Shown one piece after another: positions 8,123 through 17,580 of a stretch of DNA of 64,000 nucleotides (position 1 is its first letter; the number at the start of each line of letters is the position of its first letter). Source of the DNA: Myxococcus hansupus (lineage in GTDB: Bacteria > Myxococcota > Myxococcia > Myxococcales > Myxococcaceae); contig NZ_CP012109.1 in assembly GCF_000280925.3 (NCBI RefSeq), forward strand, positions 3,182,501-3,246,500. The letters are read 5' to 3'. The position numbers and the translations under genes were made by a program. The notes beneath the pieces were generated by a model. It made no database searches. It worked only from the letters and a program-made list of their open reading frames with translations, and was not told the origin of the DNA.

Positions 8123-11100
8123 GTGTCGGAGGAGAATGCTTCCTCGATGGAGTCGATGACGCCGCTGCAGCGAGCGGCGCTGGCAATCAAGACCCTGCGG
8201 GCGCGCGTCGACGGATTGGAGCGCGCGCGCTCGGAGCCCATCGCCATCATTGGCATGGGGTGCCGGTTTCCAGGTGGGGCCAATGACCCCGCGACGTACT
8301 GGGACCTGCTGCGCGCGGGTGTGGACGCGGTGGGGCCGGTGCCTCCAGACCGCTGGGACGCGGAGGCGTACTACGCCGCGGACCCGGACGCGGTCTGGAA
8401 GATGATTGTCCGTGAGGGAGGCTTCCTGTCGCAGCCCATCACCGGCTTCGACAGCGAGTTCTTCGGGCTGTCGCCCCGCGAGGCGAACTACGTCGACCCC
8501 CAGCAGCGCCTCATGCTCGAGGTGTCGTGGGAAGCGCTGGAGGACGCCGGCATCGCGCCGGGCTCGCTGGCGGGCAGCGACACCGGCGTCTATGTCGGCT
8601 TCCTGAGCAGTGACTACGGCCGCGTGCCCTTCAAGGCGGTGCAGACCCGGGACCTGCCGTACATGGGGACCGGCAACGAGCTGAGCTTCTCCGCGGGGCG
8701 CGTCTCGTACGTGCTGGGCCTCCAGGGGCCGTCCATGGTCGTCGCGACGGCGTGCTCCTCCGCGCTCGTCTCGGCCCACCTCGCGTGTCAGGCCCTGCGT
8801 CAGGGCGAGTGCTCGCTCGCGCTCGCGGGCGGGGTGAATGTCATCATCCGGCCGGACAGCAACATCGTCCTGTCGAAGATGCGCGCCCTGGCGCCGGACG
8901 GACGGTCGAAGACGTTCGATGCCTCCGCCAATGGCTACGGCCGTGGTGAGGGCTGCGGCGTCCTGGTGCTCAAGCGCCTCTCCGACGCGCAGCGGGACAA
9001 GGACCGCATCCTCGCCGTCATCCGTGGCTCGGCGGTGAACCATGACGGCCTCAGCGGCGGACTGACGGTCCCCAACGGCCCCGCGCAGGAGAAGCTGCTG
9101 CGCAAGGCGCTGGAGTCCGCGGGCCTGTCGCCCTCGGACGTGAGCTACATCGAAGCCCACGGAACGGGGACTCCGCTGGGCGACCCCATCGAGCTGCGCG
9201 CGCTCGACGCCGTGCTCCGTCATGGCCGGAGCCCCGAGGCGCCGTTGCTCGTCGGCTCGGCGAAGACGAACCTCGGACACCTGGAGTCCGCCGCCGGTGC
9301 CGCGGGGATGATCAAGGTCGTGCTGTCGATGCGGCAGGGAGAGATTCCCCCGCACCTGCACTTCCGCAAGCCCAACCCGGCCGTGGATTGGGACCAGTTG
9401 AACCTCGCCATCCCCACGCAGGTGACGCCGTGGCCGGCGGGCGAGAAGCCCCGGGTCGCCGGCATCAGCGGCTTCGGCCTCAGCGGTGTGAACTCCCACG
9501 TGCTCATCGCGGAGGCTCCGCCCGTGCAGCCGCGGACGCCGGAGCTCACGCCTCGGCCGCACCATGTGCTCGCGCTCTCGGCGCGGACGCCGCAGGCGCT
9601 CGGTGAGCTGGCGCAGCGTTACGCGCAGGCGCTCGGCCAGCCCGAGCTCACGGCGCAGCCGCTGGAGGACATCTGCTTCACCGCGAACACGGGGCGTGAG
9701 TCCTTCCGTCACCGGCTGGCGGTGCTGGGCACGTCGCACGATGCGCTGCGCACGCAGCTCGCCGCCTTCGCCACGGGGGAGAACCCACCCTCGGTGCTGA
9801 CGGGCAAGGCGGAGGCGGCGCCCAAGCTGGCCTTCCTCTTCACCGGGCAGGGCGCGCAGTGGCTGGGGATGGGGGAAGAGCTGTTCAAGACGGAGCCCGC
9901 GTTCCGTCAGGCGCTGCTTCGGTGCGACGAGGTGCTGCGGCCGTTGATGGGCCAGTCGCTCATCGACCTGCTCTATCCGGCGGATCGCGACGCACAGGCG
10001 CGGGCGCGGCTGGACGAGACGGGCTTCACCCAGCCCGCCCTGTTCGCGTTGGAGTACGCCCTGGCGCAGGTGTGGATGCAGTGGGGCGTCCGGCCGGACT
10101 TCGTCATGGGGCACTCCGTCGGCGAGTTCGTGGCAGCGTGCGTGGCGGGGGTATTCACCCTCGAAGAGGGGCTGGATCTCATCGCCACCCGTGCGCGGCT
10201 GATGCAGTCGCTGCCCGCCGGAGGCGCCATGGCGGCCGTGTCCGCCGAGCGCGCCGAGGTCGAGGCGCTGCTGGGCCGGTACGACGGCCAGGTCTCCATC
10301 GCGGCCTTCAATGGCCCTCGCAACATCGTGATTTCGGGGCGTGAAGCCGCGGTGAAGGACTGCGTGGCCGAGCTGACGCGGCAGGGGAAGCGCGGGACGA
10401 TGCTGCGCGTCTCCCATGCGTTCCACTCGGCGTTGATGGACCCCATCCTCGATGCGTTCGCGCGGGCGGTGGAGAAGGTCCGCTTCCAGGCGCCGACGCT
10501 CCCGTTGATTTCCAACCTGACCGGGCGCGAGGCGGGGAAGGAAATCCTGACGCCCCGATACTGGGTGCAGCACCTCCGCGAGCCGGTGATGTTCGCCCGT
10601 GGAATGCAGACGCTGGAGCAGGCGGGCGTGAAGGCCTTCCTGGAGGTCGGTCCCAAGCCCACGCTGGTGACGATGGGCCAGTCCTGCATCACGCAGGGGA
10701 ACCCGCTCTGGGCGGGGAGCTTGCGTCCCGAGCGCTCGGATTGGCAGCAACTGTTGGAGGGGCTCGGTGCGCTGTACGTCGCGGGTGTGCCCGTGAACTG
10801 GCGGGGCCTGGACCAGGGGCGAGAGCGATACAAGGTCGCGCTGCCCGTGTATCCCTTCCAGCGGCGGAGTCACTGGATGGAGCTGACGGGGGACTCCTGG
10901 GACTACCCGGGGGCGAGCACGGCGCCGACGCCGCTCCACCCGCTCCTGGGACACCTGCACGCTTCGCCGTCGCAGACGCGGCAGTTCGAGTCCTCCGTGG
11001 GCGCCGCGAAGCCCGCCTTCCTCAAGGACCATGGTGTGTATGGACAGGTCCTGATGCCCGGCGCGGCCTACGTGGAGATGGCGCTCGCGGCGGGGGCGGC

Positions 11101-13654
11101 GCTCTTCACGGGGACAGGAGGGACGGTCGACGAGGTCACGTTCTCGCAGGCCCTCTTCCTACCCGAAGCAGGTGAGCGCCGGGTCCACTTGCTGTACTCG
11201 CCGGAAGGCGAACGCGGCGGGCGCTTCGAAATCCACAGCCAGGAAGAGCGCACCGGTGACGGGGAGTCCGCGTGGATTCTCCATGCGCACGGTAAGGTGT
11301 CCGCCGCTGGGGCCACGGACGGCTCCCGCGTGGACCTCGCGCGCTTGAAGAAGCAGGTGTCGCGGGAAGTCCCGGTGGCGGGCTACTACGAGAAGCTGAG
11401 CCACGCCGGGCTCGCCTATGGTCCGAGCTTCCGTGGCATCCAGCAGCTCTGGCGCGGTGAAAATGAGGTCCTGGGCCGGTTGGCCCTCACTGGCAGCGCG
11501 GCGGACGAGGCGGAGCAGTACACGCTCCAGCCCGCGCTCCTGGATGCCTGCTTCCAGATGGTCGGGGCCGTGCTCGACGAGGAGGGCGATGCGGCCTACC
11601 TGCCCGTGGGCGTCGGCAAGGTCCAGGTGCTCCGGAGCGGCTTGAAGGACGTCTGGGCCCACGCCACGTTGTCCCGGTGCGATGACGCGAAGGGCCCTGG
11701 CTTCACGTGTGATCTCCAGCTCCTGACGGCGGACGGAGACCTCGTGGCGACGGTGGAGCGGTTGTCACTCCGGCGCATCACCCGCGAGAGCCTCCTGGGC
11801 GCGAAGGGCAAGCGCTTCCAGGGCTGGCTCTATGAGCTGGAGTGGCAGGAGCGGCGGCTGGAGGCCGCGCCGTCAGTGGAGTCCTCCGCGCCGACGACGC
11901 AGTGCCTCATCCTGTCCGACGTGGCGGGCGTGGGAGCGCGGCTCGCCGAAAAGCTCAAGGGGCGCGGATGGCATGTCGTGACGGTGCGCGCGGACGCGCC
12001 GGGCGGGCGTGAGTCCGCGCAGGCGCTCCTCGCCCGGTTGCCGTCGGGCGCGGCGCAAGGGCCCTTGCGCGTGGTCGACTTGTGGAGCCTCGACGGTGAT
12101 GGCCATGACGTCCCGGCGCATGCCTTGGGACACGCCTCACGCGTGCTCGCGCTGGCCCAGGCGCTGGTCGAGGCCAAGGGGGCGGACACGGCCCTCTGGC
12201 TGGTGACGCGTGGCGCGCAGTCGACGTCGGAGAAAGAGCGCATCACCCACCTCGGAAGCTCGGTGTTGTGGGGGCTGGGCAAGTCCATCACCCGCGAGCA
12301 CCCGGACCTCCACTGTCGCCGCGTGGACCTGGATGCGGGCGCGCCCGGGCACGAAGTCGAGCAGCTCCAGGCCGAGCTGCTCGGCGCCGGCGCCGAGGAC
12401 GAAATCGCGCTGCGTGGCACGTCCCGCCGCGTGGCCCGGCTGGTGCGGAGCCGTCGGGCGCGGAGCGCGGGGAGCGACGTCACGTTGTCGCCCGACGCGA
12501 GCTACCTGGTGACGGGTGGCCTCGGCGGCCTGGGGCTCGTCGTCGCGGAGCGGCTGGTGGAGCGGGGGGCCCGTCACCTCGTGTTGATGGGCCGTCGCGC
12601 GCCATCCCCGGAGGCTCGAGCCCGGCTCGACGTGCTGGAGCAGCGCGGGGTGACGCTCCAGGTCCTGCAATGCGACGTGGCGGCGGCCTCGGAGCTGGAG
12701 CGCGCCGTCTCGGAGCTCTCCGGACGGATGCCGCCCATCCGGGGCGTGGTCCACTCCGCGGGCGTCATCGATGATGGCCTCTTCGTGCAGATGACGCCGG
12801 AGCGGCTGGCGAAGGCCTTCGCGCCCAAGGTCTCCGGTGGTTGGAACCTTCACCAGGTGTTCCAGGGCACGGCGCTGGACTTCTTCGTCGTGTTCTCCTC
12901 GGCCTCGTCCCTCATCGGCTCGGCGGGACAGGCCAACTACGTGGCCGCCAATGCCTTCCTCGACGGGCTCGCGCGTCACCGCCAGGCACAGGGCCTGCCC
13001 GGACTGAGCCTCAACTGGGGCGCCTGGGCCGACGTGGGCGCGGCGGCGGAGGACTCGATTCGCCGTCGCATGGAGCAGTTGGGCTTCGGCGTGATTCCGC
13101 TGGAAGACGGGCTTCAGGCCTTTGAACAGGCCCTGGGGCTCAAGGGACAGCTCGGCGTCCTTCCGGTGGACTGGGCGGTGCTCGGACGCCGAGGTGCTTC
13201 GCCGCTCTTCGAGGCCTTCATCGAGAAGCCGGGCCCGGCCGCGAGCGAGGGCATTCGTCAGAAGCTGGAGAAGCTGCCGCCCAAGGAGCGCCGAGGCGCG
13301 TTGCGCGCGCACGTGGGCACGCTGGTGAATGGCGTGCTGGGGCGTCCGCCGACGGAGCCGCTCGACCCGAACCAGGGCTTCTTCGAGTTCGGCATGGACT
13401 CGCTGATGTCCGTGGAGCTGCGCAACGTCCTGCAGCGCAGCCTGGGCACCTCGCTGCACGCGACGGTGGCCTTCGACAACCCCACCGTCAACGGGCTGGT
13501 GGACTACCTGGCGGCGGAGGTGTTGGGCCTGCGGGAGGAGGAGGCCACGCCCGTGGAGGAGGCGCCCCAGGACACCGAGCTGGAGGCGCTCCTGGCCGAC
13601 GTGGACAGCCTGGACGACGATGCCGTCCAGGCCATGCTCCGGCGCGGCCGCTGA
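8123..13654 (+). CDS. Type I PKS module KS-AT-DH-KR-ACP
   Basis: 1843 residues from a GTG start (an in-frame ATG at 8147 is an alternative). A short helical docking segment precedes the KS, which has TACSS (Cys211), EAHGTGT (His346) and KTNLGH. The AT has GHSVGE (Ser about 665) and HAFH near 765, the pattern of malonyl-CoA-specific domains. The DH is complete: HGVYGQVLMP near 968 and DACFQ near 1141. The KR has GGLGGLG near 1463, VIDDG, then SSAS and NYVAANAF. The ACP has GMDSLM near 1759, followed by an acidic C-terminal tail likely used for docking. There is no ER, so the expected product is an alpha,beta-unsaturated unit. It follows the release module in gene order, so it probably works earlier in the assembly line. 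Confidence 0.95.
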   Translation: MSEENASSMESMTPLQRAALAIKTLRARVDGLERARSEPIAIIGMGCRFPGGANDPATYWDLLRAGVDAVGPVPPDRWDAEAYYAADPDAVWKMIVREGGFLSQPITGFDSEFFGLSPREANYVDPQQRLMLEVSWEALEDAGIAPGSLAGSDTGVYVGFLSSDYGRVPFKAVQTRDLPYMGTGNELSFSAGRVSYVLGLQGPSMVVATACSSALVSAHLACQALRQGECSLALAGGVNVIIRPDSNIVLSKMRALAPDGRSKTFDASANGYGRGEGCGVLVLKRLSDAQRDKDRILAVIRGSAVNHDGLSGGLTVPNGPAQEKLLRKALESAGLSPSDVSYIEAHGTGTPLGDPIELRALDAVLRHGRSPEAPLLVGSAKTNLGHLESAAGAAGMIKVVLSMRQGEIPPHLHFRKPNPAVDWDQLNLAIPTQVTPWPAGEKPRVAGISGFGLSGVNSHVLIAEAPPVQPRTPELTPRPHHVLALSARTPQALGELAQRYAQALGQPELTAQPLEDICFTANTGRESFRHRLAVLGTSHDALRTQLAAFATGENPPSVLTGKAEAAPKLAFLFTGQGAQWLGMGEELFKTEPAFRQALLRCDEVLRPLMGQSLIDLLYPADRDAQARARLDETGFTQPALFALEYALAQVWMQWGVRPDFVMGHSVGEFVAACVAGVFTLEEGLDLIATRARLMQSLPAGGAMAAVSAERAEVEALLGRYDGQVSIAAFNGPRNIVISGREAAVKDCVAELTRQGKRGTMLRVSHAFHSALMDPILDAFARAVEKVRFQAPTLPLISNLTGREAGKEILTPRYWVQHLREPVMFARGMQTLEQAGVKAFLEVGPKPTLVTMGQSCITQGNPLWAGSLRPERSDWQQLLEGLGALYVAGVPVNWRGLDQGRERYKVALPVYPFQRRSHWMELTGDSWDYPGASTAPTPLHPLLGHLHASPSQTRQFESSVGAAKPAFLKDHGVYGQVLMPGAAYVEMALAAGAALFTGTGGTVDEVTFSQALFLPEAGERRVHLLYSPEGERGGRFEIHSQEERTGDGESAWILHAHGKVSAAGATDGSRVDLARLKKQVSREVPVAGYYEKLSHAGLAYGPSFRGIQQLWRGENEVLGRLALTGSAADEAEQYTLQPALLDACFQMVGAVLDEEGDAAYLPVGVGKVQVLRSGLKDVWAHATLSRCDDAKGPGFTCDLQLLTADGDLVATVERLSLRRITRESLLGAKGKRFQGWLYELEWQERRLEAAPSVESSAPTTQCLILSDVAGVGARLAEKLKGRGWHVVTVRADAPGGRESAQALLARLPSGAAQGPLRVVDLWSLDGDGHDVPAHALGHASRVLALAQALVEAKGADTALWLVTRGAQSTSEKERITHLGSSVLWGLGKSITREHPDLHCRRVDLDAGAPGHEVEQLQAELLGAGAEDEIALRGTSRRVARLVRSRRARSAGSDVTLSPDASYLVTGGLGGLGLVVAERLVERGARHLVLMGRRAPSPEARARLDVLEQRGVTLQVLQCDVAAASELERAVSELSGRMPPIRGVVHSAGVIDDGLFVQMTPERLAKAFAPKVSGGWNLHQVFQGTALDFFVVFSSASSLIGSAGQANYVAANAFLDGLARHRQAQGLPGLSLNWGAWADVGAAAEDSIRRRMEQLGFGVIPLEDGLQAFEQALGLKGQLGVLPVDWAVLGRRGASPLFEAFIEKPGPAASEGIRQKLEKLPPKERRGALRAHVGTLVNGVLGRPPTEPLDPNQGFFEFGMDSLMSVELRNVLQRSLGTSLHATVAFDNPTVNGLVDYLAAEVLGLREEEATPVEEAPQDTELEALLADVDSLDDDAVQAMLRRGR

Positions 13655-13658
13655 GCGA

Positions 13659-13919
13659 CTACGGCTGGCGGGGCCTCGCGTCGTAGACGAGGTCCGTGAT
13701 GGCGGAGAGCGTCTGGAGGTTCTCCACCTTCAGCGCCTCCGCGGGGACGGAGATGCCGTACTTCTTCTGGACGAAGGCCATCATCCGCGCCGTCTCCAGC
13801 GAGTTCAGCACGCCCAGCTCCAGCAGCGGGGTGGACGCGTCGAGCTCGTTGGAGTCTCCATCCAGGAGCTCCTCGACGACGTAGTGGGTCAGTTCCTTGA
13901 GGAGGGTGTCTCGGTTCAT
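13659..13919 (-). CDS. Free-standing acyl carrier protein
   Basis: 86 residues, the normal size for a discrete ACP/PCP. The carrier Ser lies in LGVLNSLETAR, and the acidic helix after it is typical of carrier proteins. It converges on the large PKS gene with only 4 bp between stops. Its start overlaps the stop of the type II thioesterase gene, so the two are one transcript. It probably carries an extra starter or modified unit for the cluster, but the partner enzyme cannot be told from sequence. Confidence 0.88.
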   Translation of the reverse strand: MNRDTLLKELTHYVVEELLDGDSNELDASTPLLELGVLNSLETARMMAFVQKKYGISVPAEALKVENLQTLSAITDLVYDARPRQP

Positions 13920-14704
13920 GATGTGAGACCTGTCGTGGGGGTGAGTTCGTTTTGAACGGCCTGGACAACCTGGACGGTCATTTCATTGATGAAGAAATGG
14001 CCGCCCGGAAACATCTTCATGGAGAAGGATTTCTGTGTTTGCCGCCGCCAGTCCTCCAGCGCGGCTTCAGACACACGCGGATCCCGCGTGCCGCCCAATG
14101 CACAGACTGGCACGGGGAGCGGCGGCTCGTCCTGGTAAATATAGCTCTCCGACAGCTTCAGGTCGGCGCGCAGGATGGGGAGGATGAGGTCCAGAATCTC
14201 GGGCTGTGCCAGGACTTGCTGAGGGATTCCGTCGTAGCGGGCGCTCAGCTCACGGATGAAGTCATCCCGCTTGAGGCCACTCAGGGGCGGCAGGCCGCTG
14301 CGCCGCGACGGCGCCTCGGCGCCGGAGACGATGAGCGCCTGGGGCAGCGGCAGTCCCCGGCGGCGCAGCTCGCGGGTCAGCTCGAAGGCGATGAGGGCGC
14401 CCAGGCTGTGGCCGAAGAAGGCGAAGGGCGCGCCCAGGAGGGGCGACAGCTCCTTCACGAGGGCGTCCATCAGCCGGGGCAGCTCCTCCACGGAGGGCTC
14501 ATGGAGGCGGCTCTCCCGGCCGGGAGGCTGGATGGCGCACACCTCGATGTCTGCCTCTGGGAGCAGGTCCGGCCATTTGAAGTAGGGAAGGCTGCCCGCG
14601 CCCGCATAGGGAAAGCAGAACAGCCGCAGGCGCGGCGCCGCGGTGGGCTTCCGCCGGATGAGCCAGGGCGTCGGCTCCGTGACTGGATGGGTTTGTGAAT
14701 TCAT
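13916..14704 (-). CDS. Type II thioesterase
   Basis: 262 residues from the ATG at 14704; a GTG at 14722 in the same frame is less likely because it lies in a dyad. It has the GrsT-like layout: LRLFCFPYAGAGS at the N-terminus, the nucleophile in FGHSLGALIAFEL, and the His in PGGHFFIN near the end. Such enzymes clear wrongly loaded or stalled acyl groups from PKS/NRPS carrier domains, which fits the neighbouring cluster. It overlaps the downstream ACP gene by 4 bases and is divergent from the P450. Confidence 0.92.
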   Translation of the reverse strand: MNSQTHPVTEPTPWLIRRKPTAAPRLRLFCFPYAGAGSLPYFKWPDLLPEADIEVCAIQPPGRESRLHEPSVEELPRLMDALVKELSPLLGAPFAFFGHSLGALIAFELTRELRRRGLPLPQALIVSGAEAPSRRSGLPPLSGLKRDDFIRELSARYDGIPQQVLAQPEILDLILPILRADLKLSESYIYQDEPPLPVPVCALGGTRDPRVSEAALEDWRRQTQKSFSMKMFPGGHFFINEMTVQVVQAVQNELTPTTGLTS

Positions 14705-14710
14705 GACGTG

Positions 14711-14726
14711 ATTCGTAAACACGAAT
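14711..14726. promoter_or_regulatory. Perfect dyad in the divergent thioesterase/P450 promoter region
   Basis: ATTCGT-AAAC-ACGAAT is a perfect 6-bp inverted repeat with a 4-bp spacer. It fills the middle of the 37-bp gap between the thioesterase start (14704) and the P450 start (14742). Its place and form fit an operator for a dimeric repressor controlling both sides. No regulator gene lies next to it, so the binding protein is unknown. Confidence 0.5.
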
Positions 14727-14741
14727 GTGAGAGTGGCTGCA

Positions 14742-16019
14742 ATGTCAAACGCACTGTGGGGCGTCCGTCCGCTGGTGGAGTTCGAGCCGTTCTCTTCCGT
14801 GCACTGGGAGGACCCATACCCAGTCTACCGCGCGCTGCGGGAGCACAGCCCCGTGCATTGGGCACCCAAGGCGAAGCTGTTCTGTGTATCACGACACGCT
14901 GACGTCGACTTCGTCCTGCGCCGGCCCGAGCAATTCTCATCCCGGGCGATGACGGCGGTGATGTTCGAGAACAAGCGTCCGGAACTTGGGGACGTGCCCT
15001 CACTGTTGCGCCTGGTCGTGCGGGGCCGGGTGGATGTGCAGAAGTTCTTCCAGGGGCCGCCGGACGCCATCATCAACTCGGACCCGCCTCGGCACGGCGC
15101 GCTCCGGGGCATGGTGAGCCGTTGTTTCACGCCGCGCACCATCGCTTCCTGGGAGCCGAGAATCCGCGAGCTCGTCAATGAATGCCTGGCGCCGCTCCGT
15201 GCGGGGCAGCCGTTCGACGTGGTGTCCGGGCTCGCCGTGCCGCTGCCCGTGGTCATCGTGACGGAGATGCTCGGCGTGGAGCCGGAGTGGCGCGCGGACT
15301 TCAAGCGGTGGGCCGCTGGCTTCATCACCTATGCCACCGGCGCGGGCCGTGACACGCGGCCGATGCGCGAGTTCTTCGACGTCCTCACGGAGTTTCGCGC
15401 CTACATGCGCACGCTGGTGGAGAAGCGGCGCCAGGCGCCAACGGAAGACCTCATCAGCGTGCTCGTGGATCCGGCGCAGAAGGAGGTGCTCGATGAAGAG
15501 GAGCTGTTCAGCTTCATCCACACGCTCCTCCTGGGGGGCAATGAGACGACCACCAATCTGATTGGCAACGCCGTCGCCGCGCTGCTGGACCACCCGGAGC
15601 AGCTCGCTCTCGTGCAGGGGGCGCCGGAGAAGATTCCGGGGCTCGTCGAGGAGACGCTGCGCTGGGAGTCGCCGGTGCAGTTCACCCTGCGCTCGGCGGT
15701 GGAGGACGTGGACGTGGGTGGGGTGCGCCTGCCCGCGGGCTCCAACATGGCCCTGCTGCTGGGGGCGGCGAACCGGGACGAGCGTGCCTTCAAGTCGCCA
15801 GACACCTTCGACGTGACGCGCACGCCCTCGCCGCACCGGGCCTTTGGCTTTGGCATCCATCATTGCCTGGGCGCGGGGCTCGCGCGCCTGGAGGCCCGCG
15901 TGGCGCTGGAGGAGCTGGTGCCGCTGCTCCCCGGCGTGCGCCGCGCGGACGCACGCCGGGAGTACGTGGACTCGTTGATGATGCGTGGCCTGGCGCGGCT
16001 GCCGCTCGTGCCGCGCTGA
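14742..16019 (+). CDS. Cytochrome P450 monooxygenase
   Basis: 425 residues from the ATG at 14742, which has GAGAG 9 bases upstream; a GTG at 14727 is possible. Bacterial class I P450 features are all present: the I-helix GGNETTTN (Gly in place of the common Ala), ETLRW for the ExxR motif, and the haem loop FGFGIHHCLGAG with the axial ligand Cys375. No signal peptide or membrane anchor, so soluble, and it needs separate redox partners not seen here. As a cluster member it probably oxidises the PKS/NRPS product or a carrier-bound intermediate. Confidence 0.94.
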   Translation: MSNALWGVRPLVEFEPFSSVHWEDPYPVYRALREHSPVHWAPKAKLFCVSRHADVDFVLRRPEQFSSRAMTAVMFENKRPELGDVPSLLRLVVRGRVDVQKFFQGPPDAIINSDPPRHGALRGMVSRCFTPRTIASWEPRIRELVNECLAPLRAGQPFDVVSGLAVPLPVVIVTEMLGVEPEWRADFKRWAAGFITYATGAGRDTRPMREFFDVLTEFRAYMRTLVEKRRQAPTEDLISVLVDPAQKEVLDEEELFSFIHTLLLGGNETTTNLIGNAVAALLDHPEQLALVQGAPEKIPGLVEETLRWESPVQFTLRSAVEDVDVGGVRLPAGSNMALLLGAANRDERAFKSPDTFDVTRTPSPHRAFGFGIHHCLGAGLARLEARVALEELVPLLPGVRRADARREYVDSLMMRGLARLPLVPR

Positions 16020-16032
16020 GAGGCCGCGGTGG

Positions 16033-17433
16033 CTACTTCCGGCAGCCGCCGCGCAGCTCCCGGGCCGCCGCCGCGACCGTCTCGATGCTCAGCGCGACCC
16101 AGTCCGCGCTGTCACGGGCGAACTGCTCCGCGAGCTCCGCGTCCACCGCGGGGTTTCGCCGGGAGCCCGGGCGGAGCTGCTGGAGGAAGTTGTCGCGGGC
16201 CGCGATGGAGTGGCGCGCGGTGCGCTCCGCCAACTCGCGGCCGCTGTTGAAGACCTCCTTCAGGCCCGGGTCGCGCAGGTTGGACGGCGAGCCCGCGGCG
16301 GACTCGCGGCAGCTCCGGGCGAAGTCCGCGGCCGTGCTCTTCGCCGGCGTGGCCAGGAGCAGGCGCTCCAGCGCGCTGGCCTTCGGGCCGGGCTGGTCGA
16401 AGGACTCGCGGTCGCCTTCCGCCTCGCAGGCGCCCATGACCTCCAGCGCGACGGCCGGGGCCAGGGCCGCGGGGCAGCCTCCGAGCTGCTGCAACTCACG
16501 ACGGCTGGCGGCCACGTCCACGGGCGGCAGCGGCAGCGCGGAGATGAGGGAGAAGAAGGAGCGCAGCACCGGCAGCTTCACCGTCTCCGAGCCTGGGATG
16601 GCCTTCAGGGCCGTCTGGATGGCGCTCCAGGGCTTGGTCTCCTTCGCCCCATAGATTTTGAGGTAGCCCTGCTGCAGGAAGCTCAGCCAGCCCTCCGCGA
16701 ACGCCGTGGCGATCTTCCGGCTCTCCGGCGAGGTGAGGCGTGAGGCCTCGTCGTGGACGGCCAGGAAGTACTCCAGGCAGATGGCCTTGCGCATCCGGAC
16801 GATGCGCTCGCCCGCGGTGGAAGGGAGCGAGGCGGGAGGCGTCATGGTCAGCCCCAGCAGCTCCAGCTCCTCGGCGCTCAACCAGAAGCGGCCCAGGTCG
16901 AGGTCCTCCTGCAGGTCCACGAGGTCGTCGAACATCTGGAGGCCCACGGCGGACAGCTTCACGATGCGGCGCACCGTGGCCTCGTCCACGTCGGAAAGCT
17001 GGAGGCGCTGCACCATGTACGCGCCAGGGCCGGCCTTCAGGTACCAGAGGGAGAACAGCTCCTTGACGGTGAGCGGGCGGCCCAGCGCCAGGTACTCGCG
17101 CTCCGCGTAGAAGGAGCGGATCTGCTCGATGAGCCGACGGCGGCCGTCGATGAGCGTGGGGGCCGCGGCCATGAACTCGCGGAGCACGCGAATGGCGTCC
17201 AGGTCCTCGGTGAAGGCGTTGGGGTCATCCAGAATCTGGAACCCGTGCGCGTCCACGAGGTCGTCGATGCGGCGGATGCCGAACCAGAAGTAGGTCCACA
17301 GCCGTCCTTCCGACTCCGTGGCGACGATTTGGGGCAGGTACCCCAACACGTCGACCTCCAGGAGCCAGCGCCGCATCGCGGCGAGGGACGTCTCGCTCAG
17401 TGGATTCCCATGCAGCTCGACGGCGCTTTTCAT
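16033..17433 (-). CDS. Squalene/phytoene-synthase-like protein with extra C-terminal region
   Basis: 466 residues from the ATG at 17433, chosen because CCAGGAG lies 7 bases upstream. Two Asp-rich motifs are spaced as in head-to-head prenyl synthases: RRIDDLVD (Asp57-Asp61) and FDDLVDLQED (169-177), followed by GRFWLSAEELELLGL, which parallels the GR-YLP-EEL segment of phytoene synthases. Family members join two prenyl diphosphates. The protein is longer than the usual 280-350 residues, with about 150 C-terminal residues I do not recognise. It is convergent with the P450 (13 bp apart) and could supply a terpenoid to the same product. A hairpin separates it from the peptide operon upstream. Exact substrate unknown. 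Confidence 0.7.
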   Translation of the reverse strand: MKSAVELHGNPLSETSLAAMRRWLLEVDVLGYLPQIVATESEGRLWTYFWFGIRRIDDLVDAHGFQILDDPNAFTEDLDAIRVLREFMAAAPTLIDGRRRLIEQIRSFYAEREYLALGRPLTVKELFSLWYLKAGPGAYMVQRLQLSDVDEATVRRIVKLSAVGLQMFDDLVDLQEDLDLGRFWLSAEELELLGLTMTPPASLPSTAGERIVRMRKAICLEYFLAVHDEASRLTSPESRKIATAFAEGWLSFLQQGYLKIYGAKETKPWSAIQTALKAIPGSETVKLPVLRSFFSLISALPLPPVDVAASRRELQQLGGCPAALAPAVALEVMGACEAEGDRESFDQPGPKASALERLLLATPAKSTAADFARSCRESAAGSPSNLRDPGLKEVFNSGRELAERTARHSIAARDNFLQQLRPGSRRNPAVDAELAEQFARDSADWVALSIETVAAAARELRGGCRK

Positions 17434-17539
17434 GTCACGGCTCCTGGGTGGATGTAGGAGGGTGACAGGATAGTGAGCGCGGCTGCCTGCTCCAGAATGC
17501 CTTGCATCGGTTTCGTCAGGCACACTGCGCAGGTTGGGC

Positions 17540-17571
17540 TCCGGGCCGCTGACGCCTCCCAGCGGCCCGGA
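17540..17571 (-). terminator. Hairpin terminator after the peptide gene
   Basis: TCCGGGCCGCT and AGCGGCCCGGA form a perfect 11-bp stem with a 10-base loop, starting 9 bases after the stop of the 50-residue peptide gene. There is no T tract, as is common in such GC-rich genomes. It probably ends the operon that starts near 22346 and insulates the prenyl-synthase-like gene. Confidence 0.65.
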
Positions 17572-17580
17572 AGACTGCTG

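Noticed and set aside
8096-11032. A 978-codon open frame on the minus strand
   Set aside because: It is antisense to the PKS gene, rich in Arg/His/Gln, and has no domain; a shadow of high-GC coding DNA. The same applies to other long antisense frames such as 26019-28802 and 715-3081.
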